Source: an uncultured Eubacteriales bacterium | Lineage (GTDB): Bacteria > Bacillota > Clostridia > Oscillospirales > CAG-272 | NCBI GenBank assembly: GCA_934417455.1 | Contig: CAKRWK010000023.1 | Span: 1-10,195, forward strand | DNA: 10,195 bases | Direction of reading: 5' to 3' | Shown here: positions 7,749 through 10,195 of the stretch, in pieces | How positions within the stretch are numbered: position 1 is the stretch's first letter | Layout: each line of letters opens with the position of its first letter | Notes under the pieces: model-generated | The model's input: only the letters and a program-made list of their open reading frames with translations | Databases searched by the model: none | What the model was told of the DNA's origin: nothing | Made by a program: the position numbers and the translations under genes

Positions 7749-7786
7749 GCAAAACCTAAACAAAAAGAATTTTTGAGAGGTTTTGC
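7749..7786 (+). promoter_or_regulatory. Hairpin covering the ribosome binding site of the LCP gene
   Basis: GCAAAACCT (7749-7757) pairs perfectly with AGGTTTTGC (7778-7786). Inside, CAAAAA (7761-7766) pairs with TTTTTG (7770-7775) around a GAA loop, leaving only AAA and AG unpaired between the stems. The 15 pairs end at the base before the ATG at 7787. The Shine-Dalgarno GAGG (7777-7780) lies mostly in the outer stem, opposite CCT. As RNA this would hide the ribosome binding site; as DNA it is a palindrome that could bind a regulator. It has no GC-rich stem with U-tract, so it is a poor terminator. The structure is seen; its function is inferred. Confidence 0.6.
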
Positions 7787-8773
7787 ATGAAAACTGCAAA
7801 GAAATGTTTGCTTATTTTTCTTATTTTCTCCCTGACTGCTCTGTCCGGATGTCATGAAACCGTGGCGAGCGGTGCCGCGGAAGATAAAACGTATACCTAT
7901 CTTATACTCGGACTTGACGATGCGGCGCAGAACGCCGACGTCATGTTTTTCGCTTCCTTCTGCCCGTCGGCGCGCAAAATCCGTATTGTGCAAATCCCGC
8001 GTGATACCTACTTTGCCTTCGGCGGCGCGCAGAACAAACTCAATCAGTATTACGCCACGCGCCGCGCGGCGGGCGAGGACGGTGCGACGGCCGTCGCCGG
8101 AACAAGACAGGCACTTTCCGATACTTTCGGTGTCCCGACGGACGGCGTTGTCGCTTTCACCGTGCGTGCGTTCCGTGATACGGTGGATATTCTCGGTGGC
8201 GTTGACATGACGTTCCCCGAGGATTTTGCCTACGGGGACGGAGAAGATGCCATGTATTTTTCTGCGGGAACGCACCGCTTTGACGGTGCGGCCGCGGAGA
8301 AAATCGTCCGCTACCGCAAAGGGTATGCCACCGGTGACCTCGGTCGCATGGATATGCAGAAAATGTTTCTGTCCGCTCTTTTCCGCACGGCGGCCGACCA
8401 TCTCGGCGCCGACGAAGTGTTCCGCATGGCCACAACGCTCGGCGGCGAAGTTCTGACGGACATCGGCCTGTTCAATGCCGCAGGTCTTGTCATCCGTCAT
8501 GCGGACGATGCCCGCGCGTCGGAGGTGACTTATGTGACCCTGCCGGGCGAGGCGACGCGCACCGACACGGGACTTTCCTACTCCGTCGTCTATCGCAAAG
8601 GTGCGCTTGACGTGCTTTCTCCCCTCGGTGCCACCGACGGCCCGTTTGACCCGCAAAGACGGCTGACAAACGCGGGGACGGCATTTGACAATATTTATAC
8701 CGATTCTCACATGGCCTATAAAACTTACAGCGACGGAACCGTCGGTGAGGTGAAAATACCGCACAGCCGGTGA
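7787..8773 (+). CDS. LytR-CpsA-Psr (LCP) family protein with lipoprotein signal peptide
   Basis: LCP enzymes move undecaprenyl-linked glycopolymers (teichoic acid, capsule) onto peptidoglycan outside the cell membrane. This one has 328 residues. Residues 1-22 form a lipoprotein signal (MKTAKK, hydrophobic 8-19, lipobox LSGC with Cys22) instead of the usual N-terminal transmembrane anchor. The LCP core follows: LILGLDD (D44), NADVMFF (D51), IPRDTYF (R72), KLNQYY, DILGGVD (134-140), VRYR (R175, R177) and GDLGRMDMQ (R187, Q191). These match the residues important in pneumococcal Cps2A, except that N49 stands where the Arg of the usual RxD motif is expected, and Met190 replaces the second Arg of GRxxRQ. 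The start has GAGG 6 bases upstream, inside a hairpin. Its place between yqeK and rsfS is common in Clostridia. The family is firm; the actual polymer substrate is unknown. Confidence 0.92.
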   Translation: MKTAKKCLLIFLIFSLTALSGCHETVASGAAEDKTYTYLILGLDDAAQNADVMFFASFCPSARKIRIVQIPRDTYFAFGGAQNKLNQYYATRRAAGEDGATAVAGTRQALSDTFGVPTDGVVAFTVRAFRDTVDILGGVDMTFPEDFAYGDGEDAMYFSAGTHRFDGAAAEKIVRYRKGYATGDLGRMDMQKMFLSALFRTAADHLGADEVFRMATTLGGEVLTDIGLFNAAGLVIRHADDARASEVTYVTLPGEATRTDTGLSYSVVYRKGALDVLSPLGATDGPFDPQRRLTNAGTAFDNIYTDSHMAYKTYSDGTVGEVKIPHSR

Positions 8774-8787
8774 GAAAATTCATAGAA

Positions 8788-8794
8788 CGGAGGT
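8788..8794 (+). promoter_or_regulatory. Ribosome binding site deciding the GTG start of rsfS
   Basis: CGGAGGT ends 6 bases before the GTG at 8801, in the 27-base gap after the LCP gene, and makes this GTG the clear start. Confidence 0.85.
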
Positions 8795-8800
8795 TCATCC

Positions 8801-9229
8801 GTGAAAGCAAAAACAACCGAAGAACAGGGGGCGCTTCTCACCGCGCATGCGGCGTTTGACCGCCTCTACGAAAAACAGGGGAGCGACATCCGCGTGTACG
8901 ACTATCACGGACAGGGCGGCATGACGGAGTTCTATGTCGTCGTCACCGGTCGCTCCCGCACGCATACGGCCGCCCTCTGCGACGACCTGTCGACGTATCT
9001 TTCCGACAGGGGGATGCCCCCGCTACGGACGGAAGGTCTGCGGGGCGGCGAATGGATTCTCGTGGATTGCGGCGACGTGATTGTGCATATTCTCGACCGG
9101 CCGACAAGGGATTTTTACCGCCTTGACAAACTCTACGAGGACGCACAGCTGGACACTTCCTCATGGCTGGCCTCGGTCGGGGAGAAACTCAAAAGCAACG
9201 ATAAAACGGAAAAGGATACAGAAAGATGA
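8801..9229 (+). CDS. rsfS: Ribosome silencing factor RsfS
   Basis: RsfS (RsfA, Iojap/DUF143 family) binds protein L14 of the 50S subunit and blocks joining to 30S, which lowers translation when nutrients are short. The 142-residue protein has the family core: [25 protein letters not shown] at about 28-52 (family: DI.V.D......TDYFVI.TG.S), the motif [23 protein letters not shown] at 75-97, and [11 protein letters not shown]. The last 25 or so residues are a charged, probably flexible tail. It starts with GTG and has a good ribosome binding site. The stop overlaps the leuS start in ATGA, so the two are probably co-translated. The order nadD-yqeK-(LCP)-rsfS-leuS is widespread in Bacillota and fits a growth and translation module. 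Confidence 0.96.
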   Translation: MKAKTTEEQGALLTAHAAFDRLYEKQGSDIRVYDYHGQGGMTEFYVVVTGRSRTHTAALCDDLSTYLSDRGMPPLRTEGLRGGEWILVDCGDVIVHILDRPTRDFYRLDKLYEDAQLDTSSWLASVGEKLKSNDKTEKDTER

Positions 9230-10195
9230 ATTACGATTACAGACAAGTGGAAGCGAAATGGCAGAAGGCATGGGACGATGCGCATGCCTTTGAAGCAAAG
9301 CAGAATTTTACCCTTCCGAAATATTATCCGTTAGTGGAATTTCCCTATCCGTCGGGGCAGGGACTGCACGTCGGACATCCGAGACCGTATACGGCGCTTG
9401 ACATTGTCGCGCGCAAGAAGAGAATGCAGGGGTATAACGTCCTCTATCCGATGGGGTGGGATGCGTTCGGCCTTCCGACAGAAAATTATGCCATCAAGAA
9501 TAAAATTCACCCGAAAATTGTCACGGAACGCAATATCGCTCGTTTCAAGGGGCAACTGAAGTCTCTCGGCCTTTCCTTTGACTGGTCGCGTGAAATCAAC
9601 ACCACCGACCCGGGTTACTACAAGTGGACGCAGTGGATTTTCATCCAACTGTTCAAACACGGTCTTGCCTATAAGAAGGAGATGGCCGTCAACTTCTGCA
9701 CGTCCTGTAAAGTCGTTCTTGCCAACGAAGAAGTGGTCAACGGCGTTTGCGAGCGCTGCCACAGCCCCGTTATCCGTAAGGTCAAAAGCCAGTGGATGCT
9801 GAAAATCACGGAATACGCCGACAGACTGATTTCCGACCTCGACGGTCTTGACTACATAGACCGCGTCAAGACTCAGCAGATTAACTGGATCGGCCGTTCC
9901 ACTGGTGCCGAAATCAATTTTGCAACGACGGCCGGCGACACGCTGACGGTTTACACCACGCGGTGCGACACGCTTTTCGGCGCCACCTATATGGTCATTG
10001 CACCCGAACACGCCGTGATTGATAAGTGGAAAGACAAACTGAAAAATTACGAAGAGGTCGTGTCTTACCGCGCCGCCGCCGCCCGCAAATCCGACTTTGA
10101 GCGCACCGAACTCGTCAAAGAAAAAACCGGTGTGAAACTCGACGGCGTTGCGGCCGTCAACCCCGCCACGGGAAAAGAAATTCCGATTGTTGTAT
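9226..10195 (+). CDS. leuS: Leucyl-tRNA synthetase, 3'-truncated by the window edge
   Basis: LeuRS charges tRNA-Leu with leucine and hydrolyses mischarged products in its CP1 editing domain. Only the first 323 codons of a protein normally above 800 residues are visible, open to the end. Seen: class I HIGH motif as HVGH at 48-51 (after FPYPSGQGL), [14 protein letters not shown], the [12 protein letters not shown] block, a zinc-ribbon-like cysteine set C158/C161 and C175/C178, [21 protein letters not shown], and the editing-site threonine-rich motif as TTRCDT at 244-249, where most class Ia enzymes have [16 protein letters not shown] and the four cysteines fit a LeuRS subtype remembered from Clostridia. 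ATG at 9226 overlaps the rsfS stop; AAAGGA at 9211-9216 gives 9 bases of spacing. The identity is secure; KMSKS and the anticodon-binding part lie outside. Confidence 0.97.
   Translation, partial: MNYDYRQVEAKWQKAWDDAHAFEAKQNFTLPKYYPLVEFPYPSGQGLHVGHPRPYTALDIVARKKRMQGYNVLYPMGWDAFGLPTENYAIKNKIHPKIVTERNIARFKGQLKSLGLSFDWSREINTTDPGYYKWTQWIFIQLFKHGLAYKKEMAVNFCTSCKVVLANEEVVNGVCERCHSPVIRKVKSQWMLKITEYADRLISDLDGLDYIDRVKTQQINWIGRSTGAEINFATTAGDTLTVYTTRCDTLFGATYMVIAPEHAVIDKWKDKLKNYEEVVSYRAAAARKSDFERTELVKEKTGVKLDGVAAVNPATGKEIPIVV

Noticed and set aside
7739..7759. Six-codon frame ATG...TAA before the LCP gene
   Set aside because: It has no ribosome binding site, and a frame this short is expected by chance in the gap.
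7761..7786. Intrinsic terminator after yqeK
   Set aside because: The inner stem is A-T pairs, the outer stem has only four G-C pairs, and no U-run follows; the LCP ATG comes directly after.
7736..7786. Riboswitch or T-box in the yqeK-LCP gap
   Set aside because: The gap is only 51 bases, too short for known aptamer classes; only a simple hairpin is present.
7628..8764. 378-codon minus-strand frame opposite the LCP gene
   Set aside because: It lies codon-aligned over a clear LCP gene and its translation is Arg/His-rich without any family motif, as expected of a shadow frame.

Overview
The window is a continuous block of housekeeping genes, all on the + strand. It is about 98% coding and has no mobile element, CRISPR array, tRNA/rRNA gene or sign of transfer. 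The genes are plsX (5' end missing), rnc, smc, ftsY, yhbY (yqeI), nadD, yqeK, an LCP-family (LytR-CpsA-Psr) gene, rsfS and leuS (3' end missing). The content, the strong AGGAGG-type ribosome binding sites and the gene order point to Bacillota. From memory of family sequences, the PlsX, FtsY, SMC and LeuRS sequences look most like Clostridia of the Oscillospirales/Ruminococcaceae type. Negativicutes is a less likely alternative. The genus cannot be read from this window.

Region 1 (1-6232) is the plsX-rnc-smc-ftsY group: phospholipid precursor synthesis, double-stranded RNA processing, chromosome condensation and the SRP receptor. The acyl-carrier-protein gene that often lies between plsX and rnc in Bacillota is absent here. 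smc and ftsY overlap by 14 bases.

Region 2 (6232-7735) is yhbY-nadD-yqeK, packed with overlaps of 1 and 4 bases: a 50S assembly factor, the NAD-synthesis adenylyltransferase and an HD-domain hydrolase. nadD and yqeK both start with GTG inside a GTGA overlap. ftsY joins directly to yhbY (TAATG), so two groups that are usually separate form one apparent transcription unit.

Region 3 (7736-10195) begins with the main break in the unit: a 51-base AT-rich gap holding a strong hairpin that ends exactly at the LCP start codon. Then come the LCP gene, which has a lipoprotein signal peptide instead of the usual transmembrane anchor, rsfS (ribosome silencing factor) and leuS. rsfS and leuS overlap by 4 bases (ATGA).

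No undescribed multi-gene system is visible. The points worth a second look are small: the RBS-occluding hairpin before the LCP gene, the missing Shine-Dalgarno site and the leader hairpin before smc, the lipoprotein-type LCP protein with a changed active-site residue, a changed editing-site motif in LeuRS, and a strong avoidance of TTA/CTA/TCA codons in smc that leaves a 1190-codon open frame on the opposite strand.
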